From IMG/VR virus record IMGVR_UViG_3300034110_001237, positions 62,001-126,000 of that record: a stretch of DNA of 64,000 bases; one strand, 5' to 3'. The first letter of the stretch is position 1, and each line of letters begins with the position of its first letter. Under the pieces are notes generated by a model, which worked only from the letters and a program-made list of their open reading frames with translations, ran no database searches and was not told the origin of the DNA. The position numbers were made by a program, and so were the translations under genes. Positions 52,633 through 60,713 of the stretch are shown piece after piece. Source of the stretch: a virus.

Positions 52633-52828
52633 GTGGTTCTTACAGAGCAAGACCTGCATTAAGTGAAGACTGGCAGCTTGATACGGGAATTATACCGGCC
52701 CAGCGGAATAGTGGAGCGAGAGGTGTAAACCTTGACCTTAGAAGCGATGATTTCCGGTGACTTGGTGGTGGAATTAGAACCACATAGTACATAGTACGGG
52801 AAAAGACTTCTTATGAAGTCTTTTTTTT
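52633..52828 (+). ncRNA. Structured RNA R5
   Basis: GTGGTTCT (52633-52640) pairs perfectly with AGAACCAC (52776-52783), closing a domain of 150 bases. Inside: CAAG..CTGC (52648-52657) with GCAGCTTG (52673-52680); ACCGG (52694-52698) with CCGGT (52754-52758); and AGGT-GTAA-ACCT (52721-52732) with a GNRA tetraloop. A terminator follows at 52802-52828. It begins at the stop of the 53-aa gene. Confidence 0.65.
52802..52828 (+). terminator. Terminator of R5
   Basis: AAAGACTTC-TTAT-GAAGTCTTT with eight T. Confidence 0.92.
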
Positions 52829-52844
52829 ATTCTTTTTTAAGCTG

Positions 52845-53477
52845 TTACATTTTTAAGCGTCTTTTTGTTTCTAGTTTTGGTTTTGGCGTTTCTCTATTTG
52901 CTGCCAAATTAATCCATTGAGTGTCTTCTCTACCTTGTTTATCTATACTATGAGATAATTTTACATTTCCAAAAAGTTTTGATTCGTCAATTATTTTTGT
53001 TAATTCTGGTATGGTATAATAACTGAAAAATCTTCCTTTTGGATCGCTTGATTCACCTTCACCTGCCTTAAAGCTTGCATATATTTTTGCCCCTTCTCGC
53101 ATGCTTTCAGCAATATTTTTTAAAGCATCTTTTAATTCATTTTTGTTCAAATGAAGTAATGAAGCCATACACCAGACACCATCAAATTCATTTTTCCAAT
53201 TTATTTCTGAAAATGTTTTATTTTCAACAACAACACCAGAATTGTGTTTAGCAATTTCAACCAATTCTTTTGAGGCATCTATACCTTGCACATTAAATCC
53301 TAAATTTTTGAACGCCAGTAAATCACGACCTGAACCGCAACCCGCATCCAATATTTTTGCACCTACTGGTAAGTTCTTTGTAAATTCCTTGTGAAGATCG
53401 GAAATGTCCAAGTTTATAGTGCTTTGAGCGTACTCATCAGCATTCTTATTGTAATAATCTATCGTCTCTTTATTCAT
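52845..53477 (-). CDS. Class I SAM-dependent methyltransferase
   Basis: 210 aa. Motif I KILDAGCGSGRDLL (41-54), acidic residue after strand 2 at D67 (VQGIDASKE), and CMASLLHLNKNEL as motif IV-type segment. Resembles small-molecule methyltransferases of the TehB/UbiE type; substrate unknown. A Pro/Lys-rich tail (RETPKPKLETKRRLKM) is unusual. Isolated on the - strand beside the RNA island. Confidence 0.87.
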   Translation of the reverse strand: MNKETIDYYNKNADEYAQSTINLDISDLHKEFTKNLPVGAKILDAGCGSGRDLLAFKNLGFNVQGIDASKELVEIAKHNSGVVVENKTFSEINWKNEFDGVWCMASLLHLNKNELKDALKNIAESMREGAKIYASFKAGEGESSDPKGRFFSYYTIPELTKIIDESKLFGNVKLSHSIDKQGREDTQWINLAANRETPKPKLETKRRLKM

Positions 53478-53583
53478 AATATTCTTTTCTGTTGATTATT
53501 TACATTGTACCACATTTTTTTGTTGTTTAAAGCTTGAAGAAGTGCTATAATCTTTCCATACAAACACACAAAGGTGCTTTACC

Positions 53584-53850
53584 ATGATCAGTGAACGAGT
53601 TTCGGTTAATAACTATGTTGTTCGTTTCTACACCAAAGTAGAAGACGCCCGTGATGCGGCTAAATACGAACATATGCAAGTCTGCCAGTATGGTAAAGAT
53701 AATCGGTTTATCATCACACCAAACAAAGATGCTGAGCACCCTGAGTTGATTGATACCACTGGCGTTATTTTCAGTAAGCGTTCGCAGGAAAATGACAGCA
53801 CTGTTAAGGTTTGGGTGACTGAGTTTGTGGCTGAACTCACCGTTGTCTAA
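53584..53850 (+). CDS. Hypothetical small protein
   Basis: 88 aa soluble protein. Extended -10 TGCTATAAT at 53543-53551. The 3' region carries structured sequence. Function unknown. Confidence 0.8.
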   Translation: MISERVSVNNYVVRFYTKVEDARDAAKYEHMQVCQYGKDNRFIITPNKDAEHPELIDTTGVIFSKRSQENDSTVKVWVTEFVAELTVV

Positions 53851-53852
53851 GT

Positions 53853-53930
53853 AAGAACTGCTGGGGAGCAGCGTAAGACCATTAGGAGCAGTTGTAACAA
53901 CCTCGCACATGAGAATGTCCGAGGTTTTTT
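53853..53930 (+). ncRNA. Structured 3' region or small RNA
   Basis: CTGCT-GGGG-AGCAG hairpin, then GTAAGACCATTAGG (loosely like the linker and hairpin B of the 65-nt module), an outer AACTGCT/AGCAGTT pairing and a strong terminator (AACCTCG 53899-53905 with CGAGGTT 53920-53926). It could simply be the mRNA tail. Confidence 0.35.
53899..53930 (+). terminator. Intrinsic terminator
   Basis: AACCTCG/CGAGGTT outer and ACAT-GAGA-ATGT inner stem with T run. Confidence 0.9.
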
Positions 53931-53963
53931 GTTATCTATCAAAAAAAATAGATGACACATTTA

Positions 53964-53990
53964 AAGAGCCGACGAATGGCTCTTTTTTTG
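53964..53990 (+). terminator. Second terminator
   Basis: AGAGCC/GGCTCT stem with seven T, 35 bases after the previous one. Confidence 0.85.
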
Positions 53991-54051
53991 TTTAACTCTT
54001 TCATTTTTTACAATTTAAGCTATAATGGAGGTGCAAACTAAGGAGCTTACT

Positions 54052-54735
54052 ATGTTTAAACTAATGTGTATTGTATTTTCTGGCTTATTGATGACTGGGT
54101 GTGCTATTAACAACATTGGTAACACAGTGAATCGAAAAATGGATAATTATTCAATTATTGACACCATTACGGAACCACAAAACAAGCTGGATTACATTCG
54201 TTTTGAATCACGTAAAACGGAAGCTGCAGACACCTATTTCTCAGTATCGAGTGGTGTTCAGTGGAATGATGATTATGTAGTGGCTTTAAAAACCACTGAA
54301 AGTGCAAATGATAAGTTTGCTTGTCTTAATGAATGTGGTGTTGTGTTTATTAAGAAACATAAACAAGAACCAGTACCGGAATGGCGTCATCGTATCAGTA
54401 ATGAACCTGTCATTTTGCTGGGGGCTTCTGATAATATTGATGAAACCTTTGTTTATAAATCAATGGATATAGATGTTTCTGCTATCAGTGCAGACATAAC
54501 ACCATATCCAGTATATGCGGTACCAACCACCATTGTAGAAAATAATGCAGAAGGTGGCCCAGTCTATGGCACTGATGGTAAAGTGATTGGTATCATTTCT
54601 GGTTTTGTGAATACTGTTGATGATACAGGTGAACGTTTGACTTATCTGGATGGTTTTGATTCTGGTTATTTTGCTTTGTATATTCCTTACAGTGAATTGA
54701 TTAGAGCTTGGGATTTAGTCAAGCCAACTAAGTAA
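54052..54735 (+). CDS. Trypsin-fold lipoprotein lacking the catalytic triad
   Basis: 227 aa. Lipobox MTGC (Cys17). It aligns with the protease at 41723 through SGVQWNDDYVVALK, CGVVFIKK, PEWR and EGGPVYGTDGKVIG, but the His position is Thr81, the Asp is Gly96 and the Ser is Glu167. A pseudo-protease, perhaps a binding protein. AAGGAG before the ATG; a start further upstream would overlap the promoter. Confidence 0.83.
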   Translation: MFKLMCIVFSGLLMTGCAINNIGNTVNRKMDNYSIIDTITEPQNKLDYIRFESRKTEAADTYFSVSSGVQWNDDYVVALKTTESANDKFACLNECGVVFIKKHKQEPVPEWRHRISNEPVILLGASDNIDETFVYKSMDIDVSAISADITPYPVYAVPTTIVENNAEGGPVYGTDGKVIGIISGFVNTVDDTGERLTYLDGFDSGYFALYIPYSELIRAWDLVKPTK

Positions 54736-54754
54736 ATATATTCTTATTAATATT

Positions 54755-54777
54755 AAGGACTTTTTAGTCCTTTTTTG
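54755..54777 (+). terminator. Intrinsic terminator
   Basis: AAGGACT/AGTCCTT stem with T run. Confidence 0.85.
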
Positions 54778-54836
54778 TTGCTTAAAACTCAATAATTTGG
54801 TATAATAGCACTTCACTATTCCATCGAGTAAAATCA

Positions 54837-55562
54837 ATGTTTAGACACGTCATTCTTGTTGCCATTACAAGCCTTATTATAGGTTGTTCGTTTAATGCTT
54901 CCAATTATGAAGCAGAGCAAGCTAAACAGCCTGTTAATGGTCTTAAAAACTACAATGTGGTTCAAGACGCCAGTGTCAACATGGGTGGACGCGATTTGAC
55001 TTTCGTTACCTTTGAAAAAATGGTTGAAGTTCATATTGTTCAAAATGGTAAAACCATCACCGATACACAATCTCAGTATGGCAGCGGTGTTCAATGGAAT
55101 GAAGATTATGTGGTGACAACTAAAACTGTCAATTTTGTAGATAGGTCTGATCAGCCATGTATCAAAGATTGTGAAATTCAATTTATCAAACGAAAAGCAA
55201 CCGCTCCAGTTCCTGATTGGCGTTCTCATGTTGCCAATGAACGAATCACCTTTGTGGGAATTGAAAGCGAAGCTCGTTTTCGTGCTGAATTTGGTATGGA
55301 TTTGAACGTTAAGACCTATACCGAAACCAACACAAGCACATTGTTCAATATAGCAGACAATCAAATTGTTAATAGCATGTCAGGTGGGCCAGCTTATGGT
55401 CTGGATGGTAAAGTGGTTGGCATCTTGACGGGTTCTACTGAGACAGCTAACCTCCGTAATTCAAATAATCGTAATTTGAGTAGCCGTGGCGAACGTTTGT
55501 CAGTCTATCTGTCCTATGAAGATGTGCAGAAAGAATGGGTTAAGTTTCAACAATCGCATTAA
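54837..55562 (+). CDS. Trypsin-fold lipoprotein with partial triad
   Basis: 241 aa. Lipobox IIGC (Cys17). SGVQWNEDYVVTTK, CEIQFIKR, PDWR and NSMSGGPAYGLDGKVVG align with the two relatives. The nucleophile Ser182 is kept but His is Thr97 and Asp is Glu113, so proteolysis by the usual mechanism is unlikely. Extended -10 TGGTATAAT at 54798-54806. Confidence 0.83.
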   Translation: MFRHVILVAITSLIIGCSFNASNYEAEQAKQPVNGLKNYNVVQDASVNMGGRDLTFVTFEKMVEVHIVQNGKTITDTQSQYGSGVQWNEDYVVTTKTVNFVDRSDQPCIKDCEIQFIKRKATAPVPDWRSHVANERITFVGIESEARFRAEFGMDLNVKTYTETNTSTLFNIADNQIVNSMSGGPAYGLDGKVVGILTGSTETANLRNSNNRNLSSRGERLSVYLSYEDVQKEWVKFQQSH

Positions 55563-55586
55563 TTATTTTAATATTAGGAGAATACA

Positions 55587-55796
55587 ATGGAAGCAAAACT
55601 TAAAGAATTTCAAGTAATGACTGAACGTTTTCGTATATTGGAAACTGAAATCCTGACTGCCATTCAAACCGTAGGTAAAGCAAAAGGCTTTAACTGGCCG
55701 ATTCATGCTATTTCGAATTTGTTTGTGGGTGATAACTATGTTTCATTTAAAGTCAACGGCCTTCCAAAACGTCTTGAAATGCACGAAGTCGTTTAA
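55587..55796 (+). CDS. Small hypothetical protein
   Basis: 69 aa; TTAGGAG before the ATG. An N-terminal helix then a KVNGLPKRLEMHEV sheet. Function unknown. Confidence 0.78.
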   Translation: MEAKLKEFQVMTERFRILETEILTAIQTVGKAKGFNWPIHAISNLFVGDNYVSFKVNGLPKRLEMHEVV

Positions 55797-55882
55797 TATT
55801 AATCATTTTAATTAAATGTTTTGACCATGAAAAATATTATCACACATCATTTAAAGCAATATCAACATAGATAAAAAAAACA

Positions 55883-55909
55883 AACCCCATTGTTCTCAGT
55901 GGGTTTTTT
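55883..55909 (+). terminator. Intrinsic terminator
   Basis: AACCCCA/TGGGTT stem with T run. Confidence 0.75.
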
Positions 55910-55972
55910 GTTGTTTTAATAAATAAAATAGTGTATAATCCATCTATTAAATTTAATGAAGGTCAAAAAATT

Positions 55973-56509
55973 ATGAAAAACAGTTTTCGCATTCTTCTGT
56001 CAATTTTGGCAATCACTTCAACAATGGTTTCAGCGGATGAAACTTTTGAAAAAGTTCGTCAGCTTGATAAATTCAGCTATCATGGCGTTGGCTTCAAGTC
56101 GAGTAAAGCAGATTTGGAAGGTCAACGATTCACCTGTAATCAAATGCGTTGCTCTCGTAATGAAAAAGACACTCAGATTGATGTCGTGTTTACTGGTGAT
56201 CAAATTCAAAAAATTGACGCACGAACACGATACAATAGCCGTATTGATTGTCTTGACAATCAGAAAGAAATTAAAAACTTTTTGGCAGACACCTATGATT
56301 TTGAATATGTCAATCAAGACTACAAAGTGCTTGGCATGAATGTTAAGAGTGAGGATTTGGGTGGTAACATTAAAACGAAGGATGGTTCTATTTGGGTGAA
56401 TGTCTCTTGCATGAATGATCCTAAGATCAATATGAGCTATGTCAGCACTCGTTTTGACCTAAAAGATATTTCCTACCAGAACTTTAAGGACGCCTTCAAA
56501 TATGAATAA
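55973..56509 (+). CDS. Exported protein with four or more Cys
   Basis: 178 aa. Signal peptide cleaved after VSA (about residue 21). Cys pairs RFTCNQMRC, RIDCLD and VSCMND suggest a disulfide-bonded periplasmic protein. GTATAAT lies at about 55933-55939. It overlaps the PRTase-like gene by 8 bases. Confidence 0.83.
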   Translation: MKNSFRILLSILAITSTMVSADETFEKVRQLDKFSYHGVGFKSSKADLEGQRFTCNQMRCSRNEKDTQIDVVFTGDQIQKIDARTRYNSRIDCLDNQKEIKNFLADTYDFEYVNQDYKVLGMNVKSEDLGGNIKTKDGSIWVNVSCMNDPKINMSYVSTRFDLKDISYQNFKDAFKYE

Positions 56510-57041
56510 AATTGTTAGCAATGGTTCAGTGCATCATCTAATTGATTTGAAATCAAGGGAAGCTATGCACCTTTATTACGGTTTAAAAAACAGGTTTGAA
56601 TACACTGTCGAGAATCGTGAAGAAGTCATTAAAACCATTGCTGATGATATTCGTTCTTTTATCTTGCAGTATGACTTTGTGGTGTATCCAGAAAGCAGTG
56701 CATCGTTTATCAGTGATGTATTATCTCAGATTAATATTCCACAATACCAAGTGGTCAAAAATTCAATTGATAATGTGAGGAAATTCTCTAACACGCTCAA
56801 TTTGCAAAAGAAAGAACGTGAAAGCCATGAGGAACGTTTTGCTCTTATGGGGCCAAAGTTTAAAATCAACCAGATGAAATCAACACAACGTGTAAAATAC
56901 GAAAATGTTATTTTTGACAAGATTGAATTACCATCCGGTCGAGGTCTTGTAGTTGATGATAGTCATTTCTCAGGGACTACATACAGAGCATTAGTCAGCG
57001 TGACAGGTGTTGATGAATTCTTGGCTATATTTTCAAAATGA
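56502..57041 (+). CDS. Phosphoribosyltransferase-like protein
   Basis: 179 aa. The PRPP-binding loop GLVVDDSHFSGTTYRAL (148-164) is intact, and VVYPESSASF (60-69) corresponds to the upstream strand and pyrophosphate loop. It is a type I PRTase fold; the acceptor base is unknown. Its start lies inside an exported-protein gene, an odd partner. Confidence 0.83.
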   Translation: MNKIVSNGSVHHLIDLKSREAMHLYYGLKNRFEYTVENREEVIKTIADDIRSFILQYDFVVYPESSASFISDVLSQINIPQYQVVKNSIDNVRKFSNTLNLQKKERESHEERFALMGPKFKINQMKSTQRVKYENVIFDKIELPSGRGLVVDDSHFSGTTYRALVSVTGVDEFLAIFSK

Positions 57042-57130
57042 TAAAACACTATAATATCAATTTAACCTCCATTTGACAGTATTTTTAAGTAGTGATAGCA
57101 TGATATTAATATAATATTAGAAGTATAATC

Positions 57131-57724
57131 ATGACTAAGTTTCTGTGTTTTTCTGCTTTAATGGCTTTCATAGTATTTCCATCAGTTCATGCTGAATATA
57201 GAATGGTAGTCGGTCTTGAAGGGACTTCTGGTGGTAGTCTTCCAAAAAATTCGATTGTTTTTACAAACACAGGCACTGTTCCCACTCAACCAGAAGGTGA
57301 TGATTATTCTATTTTTGGTAGCTATGCGGCGGTTGCACGAGCAATTGTCGCTGAGAAAAATCCTGTCACTGTTATGACGTATGAAAACGTTCGAGATGTT
57401 TTTAATGCTGGTTACAATTTAAACGATTATCGCACGCTGCAGATGGATGGTTATGGATATGGTTTGTTAGCGACTTATGTATGGTCTACTGATTTTACAT
57501 TGAGTAATCTTATTTCTTTACACAATGAAGGATATAATTTGTTAACGGTGGCTCAAGCTGGGAACTATATGTTCGCTGTATACAATATTCCTACCAATAT
57601 TGGTATTCATAAGATTACAGAAAGCTATAAGGCCAGTTGTTTTCCTTCTTTAGTTTCTGTTTTCCCTCAAATAGATATTTCCCAATGGGACGCTTATGCT
57701 GGACAACAAAACTGTTTAAAATAA
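57131..57724 (+). CDS. Exported protein of the ADY family
   Basis: 197 aa. Signal peptide cleaved after VHA, mature start EYRMVVGLEG then SIVFTNTG. The rest is rich in Tyr and Asn with a Cys pair at the end (SCFPS, QQNCLK). Function unknown. Confidence 0.83.
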   Translation: MTKFLCFSALMAFIVFPSVHAEYRMVVGLEGTSGGSLPKNSIVFTNTGTVPTQPEGDDYSIFGSYAAVARAIVAEKNPVTVMTYENVRDVFNAGYNLNDYRTLQMDGYGYGLLATYVWSTDFTLSNLISLHNEGYNLLTVAQAGNYMFAVYNIPTNIGIHKITESYKASCFPSLVSVFPQIDISQWDAYAGQQNCLK

Positions 57725-57770
57725 TCTAGGTATGTGGTATAATAGCTTACACTTACAGAGGATGATGATT

Positions 57771-57920
57771 ATGTTGAAATGTCTTTTTGGTTTGAACTGC
57801 AATATGGTTTATTTTAAAGATGTTGTGATTAGTCATGGGATCTTGGATGGTAGCACTGTCATGTCTGTTTACAAATGCACGGTCTGCAATCGAGAAAAAA
57901 ACGAAGAATATTCACGTTAA
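57771..57920 (+). CDS. Very small zinc-ribbon-like protein
   Basis: 49 aa. C4 and C9 (KCLFGLNC) with CTVC near the end form a four-Cys zinc site. Extended -10 TGGTATAAT at 57735-57743; GAGGATG before the ATG. Function unknown. Confidence 0.78.
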   Translation: MLKCLFGLNCNMVYFKDVVISHGILDGSTVMSVYKCTVCNREKNEEYSR

Positions 57921-57921
57921 A

Positions 57922-57948
57922 AAAAGGTAGCCTAGGCTACCTTCTTTA
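57922..57948. terminator. Bidirectional terminator
   Basis: AAGGTAGCC/GGCTACCTT stem between convergent genes. Confidence 0.88.
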
Positions 57949-57956
57949 TTTTATTG

Positions 57957-58259
57957 TTACTCTTTTTTCATGTCTTCGACATTATCTCTGAGATAACTCT
58001 CTTTTCTGCTGGCTTTTAATTCATCCCATTTTTTGTTTTGCTCTGGGGTGAGTACGCCTTGTATGTCTTTATCTTCTGCGAGACGGTGTTTTTCATGAAT
58101 GTCTCTTAATTGTGTTTTTTGTGTATCGTTAAGTTTTAAATCTTGATAATACTTACCAAAGAATCCTTCAAACCAGTTGTCATTTGTACTTGGGCCAGCG
58201 AAAGCAACTGATGATGTAAGTAATGCAGCTCCCATAATTGCGATTAATGATTTGTTCAT
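57957..58259 (-). CDS. Spy/CpxP-like periplasmic protein
   Basis: 100 aa. Signal peptide cleaved after AFA (residue 21). LNDTQKTQLRDIHEKH and VLTPEQNKKWDELK are the two LTxxQ-type repeats of the Spy/CpxP family of periplasmic chaperones and stress sensors. The mature part is short for the family. AGGAGG before the ATG. Confidence 0.8.
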   Translation of the reverse strand: MNKSLIAIMGAALLTSSVAFAGPSTNDNWFEGFFGKYYQDLKLNDTQKTQLRDIHEKHRLAEDKDIQGVLTPEQNKKWDELKASRKESYLRDNVEDMKKE

Positions 58260-58428
58260 AAAACATCCTCCTAATTATTGGTCTTACTAATATTAGCATA
58301 GAAAAACCAAAAGTCAATAGCAACCATTCGCATTTACTTGTCTCTATTTCCTTTTAAACATGTAAAAACGTTTAACTTTTCCATATTCTTTGGTATAATA
58401 CAAACACTTAAAATAGTGGAGAAAAAAT

Positions 58429-58755
58429 ATGGTCAGTTTCTTGAAATACGCATTCACCATTAAACCAGAGTTCGTTCCAGATCTGAAAGAAGCCTTGGTT
58501 GAATTTGAGTGGATGTCTAATTTTGTTTCGGTTGATGATACGGGTGTTGTTTCTTTATTTGACGTTCAAGATGGCCTTACAGAAGATGCTATTACGCAAG
58601 TTATGGGTTCGTTGTCACCAGAAGGTGTTGCCAGCATTCAATGTGATATCATTTCTTGCGAGTTCAATCAAGTAGTTCGTTGCCGTGTTAAAAATGGTCG
58701 AGTTGTCAAAAATTATGCTTGCGATTTTGTTTGGAGTGCTACTGAGCAAGTTTGA
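58429..58755 (+). CDS. Hypothetical protein
   Basis: 108 aa soluble acidic protein. Extended -10 TGGTATAAT at 58391-58399, TGGAG before the ATG. Function unknown. Confidence 0.8.
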   Translation: MVSFLKYAFTIKPEFVPDLKEALVEFEWMSNFVSVDDTGVVSLFDVQDGLTEDAITQVMGSLSPEGVASIQCDIISCEFNQVVRCRVKNGRVVKNYACDFVWSATEQV

Positions 58756-58782
58756 TATTAATTTCTTAAATCCTCGAATACA

Positions 58783-58805
58783 AAACACTCTTCGGAGTGT
58801 TTTTC
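58783..58805 (+). terminator. Intrinsic terminator
   Basis: AACACTC-TTCG-GAGTGTT with T run. Confidence 0.88.
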
Positions 58806-58860
58806 TATTGCAAAAACAAATTGATATGATATTTTATTGATTTAAAATGAGGATTTTTTA

Positions 58861-59229
58861 ATGGCGTTAATATTATACAGCAATGGTGAAGCTTCATTCA
58901 TCAAGAAAGACATTAATCCAGATTATTTTGATGACAGTGGTCGATTAAATATTGAGTATGTACAGTTCACATTGGATTCAGAAGACATCCATACCATCTT
59001 CATAGATGATCCAGAAACTGTTTTGACCATTGGTGAAGGTGAGTTTCAAGGCCATTACACCATGTTCCTTTACAACAGTGAGGCTGAATTTAAAAAATTA
59101 CCTGTCAATGAATTTATGACTGATGTTGCATTGCAAGTGGGAATGATACCTCCTGACACTAATATCAGAGGCACTGTCATTTGTTTGGAAATTGATGAGC
59201 TAGGTATGCCAGACATGTCTGAGACATGA
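58861..59229 (+). CDS. Acidic protein, paralog of the next gene
   Basis: 122 aa. MALILYSNGEA start, PDYFDDSGRLN (20-30), FIDDPETVLT, LPVNEFMTDV and a C-terminal GTVICLEIDELG all recur in the next gene. GAGG precedes the ATG. Unknown function. Confidence 0.82.
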   Translation: MALILYSNGEASFIKKDINPDYFDDSGRLNIEYVQFTLDSEDIHTIFIDDPETVLTIGEGEFQGHYTMFLYNSEAEFKKLPVNEFMTDVALQVGMIPPDTNIRGTVICLEIDELGMPDMSET

Positions 59230-59300
59230 TAAATTGTCTATTGTTTATTGAATTAACTTTACATCATGTTAATCTTTAATTAACAACATGGAGTTATTCA

Positions 59301-59645
59301 ATGGCATTAGTCATTTTTGAGGATGGCACAGCGAACAGTGCAAATGCAGTAGATCAACCAGAATTTTATGATGAACTAGGTAGGCCCAACACCATGTTCA
59401 TGCAAAGTGTTTTAGAAACAACCAACATAGGAGCTATCTATTTTGAAGATCCAGAAGATGTCATTAGTTATAAAGGTGTTGATTATTCGTTAATTCTTGT
59501 CGATAACGATGCAGAAGACAAAGGGCTTTCTGTCAACAAATTTGCTACTGAAGTCACTCGACGCATGGGATTGATTGAAGATGATGAAGTCCTTAAAGGA
59601 GCTGTTATGTTTGTGGCAGTTACAGAATTAGGGTCAATGGAATAA
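59301..59645 (+). CDS. Acidic protein, paralog of the previous gene
   Basis: 114 aa. MALVIFEDGTA, PEFYDELGRPN, YFEDPEDVIS, LSVNKFATEV and AVMFVAVTELG parallel the upstream gene. ATGGAG before the ATG. Confidence 0.82.
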   Translation: MALVIFEDGTANSANAVDQPEFYDELGRPNTMFMQSVLETTNIGAIYFEDPEDVISYKGVDYSLILVDNDAEDKGLSVNKFATEVTRRMGLIEDDEVLKGAVMFVAVTELGSME

Positions 59646-59666
59646 TTTTTTTAATAGGAGATGTAT

Positions 59667-59921
59667 ATGAGTGTATTTAAGATTGAAGCTGATGGTAAGA
59701 TGCATGTGTTTAATTTGGTAAAATTTAACTTGTATGACAATCGTGGTAATGGCTACGTACTACAAACCGATCAGGCAAAAAATTTATCTGTTTTAACTGT
59801 TGGTCAGAGTATTGACAGGTTAGATATTTTAGAAGGCGTTGGTCAAGTTGCTCGTGGACTTATTGTTAAAGAAATAAATGATACAATACTAACACTTGTT
59901 CATCATTATGTTTTAAAATAA
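59667..59921 (+). CDS. Small hypothetical protein
   Basis: 84 aa, all-beta appearance. The ATG at 59667 has AGGAG six bases upstream; the ATG two codons earlier is too close. Function unknown. Confidence 0.78.
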   Translation: MSVFKIEADGKMHVFNLVKFNLYDNRGNGYVLQTDQAKNLSVLTVGQSIDRLDILEGVGQVARGLIVKEINDTILTLVHHYVLK

Positions 59922-59946
59922 AAAATCATTAATGACAGCTTTTAAT

Positions 59947-59970
59947 AAAAAGACCTTTCTGGTCTTTTTT
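59947..59970 (+). terminator. Intrinsic terminator
   Basis: AAAGACC/GGTCTTT stem with T run. Confidence 0.88.
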
Positions 59971-60046
59971 ACTTTAAATATAACATTATTTGACAATGAT
60001 TTGACTTGCATTATAATATGAGTATATAACAGTTATTGTGGCTATC

Positions 60047-60607
60047 ATGAATAATAAACTTTTTTTATTTGCACTTTTTGGATTAATTCCTGTCACTTCT
60101 ATGGCTGATTATAGAATGCATATTAATTTCTCTGATCCATCCAGTATTTCTTTTGGATCAAACACCAGTGAACCGGGTGAAGGTACACCAGAAGAACCTA
60201 CCGATCCAGTTGATACTTGTCCGACAAATTTTCCTGCACCCACCTTTTTAACTGGGTTTCCCTATGTGCAAAAAAGTGGGCTTGATGTTATTTATAATGT
60301 TCAAATTACAGCAGTGGGTGGTTATTCTTCATATGAAGAATTGTCTACATATAATGAAGCTAATTCTGGTGGTAAACGTTATTTTAAGATGTTAACTACT
60401 CGAGCTGATGATGGCATACTTTCTAATTTAGATGGTGGATTATATGTTGGGACTACTCAATCGTGGATGGTTAAAAATGGCAATTATTTAAAAGTTACGG
60501 TTACTCCAATTGCTTTTGATATGAAAGAAGGCACTGTCTGTGCAACTGGAACGCCTTTTATTTTGGTAAATAAGACACATACACAGCTATATTCAGAAGC
60601 ACATTAA
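60047..60607 (+). CDS. Exported protein of the ADY family
   Basis: 186 aa. Signal peptide cleaved after SMA, mature start DYRMHINFSDPSSISFGSNT, then a Glu/Pro/Thr linker (EPGEGTPEEPTDPV) and a domain with two Cys (DTCPTN, GTVCATG). Own TATAAT about 60013. Confidence 0.83.
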   Translation: MNNKLFLFALFGLIPVTSMADYRMHINFSDPSSISFGSNTSEPGEGTPEEPTDPVDTCPTNFPAPTFLTGFPYVQKSGLDVIYNVQITAVGGYSSYEELSTYNEANSGGKRYFKMLTTRADDGILSNLDGGLYVGTTQSWMVKNGNYLKVTVTPIAFDMKEGTVCATGTPFILVNKTHTQLYSEAH

Positions 60608-60623
60608 TTTAAATTATAATTTT

Positions 60624-60648
60624 AAAGAACCTTTCAAGGTTCTTTTTT
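60624..60648 (+). terminator. Intrinsic terminator
   Basis: AAGAACCTT/AAGGTTCTT stem with T run. Confidence 0.88.
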
Positions 60649-60713
60649 AATACTTGATATTTTTCTAAGTGTTTGGTAAAATAGAGCCATATTTGATAAA
60701 GAGAGTATTGCCA

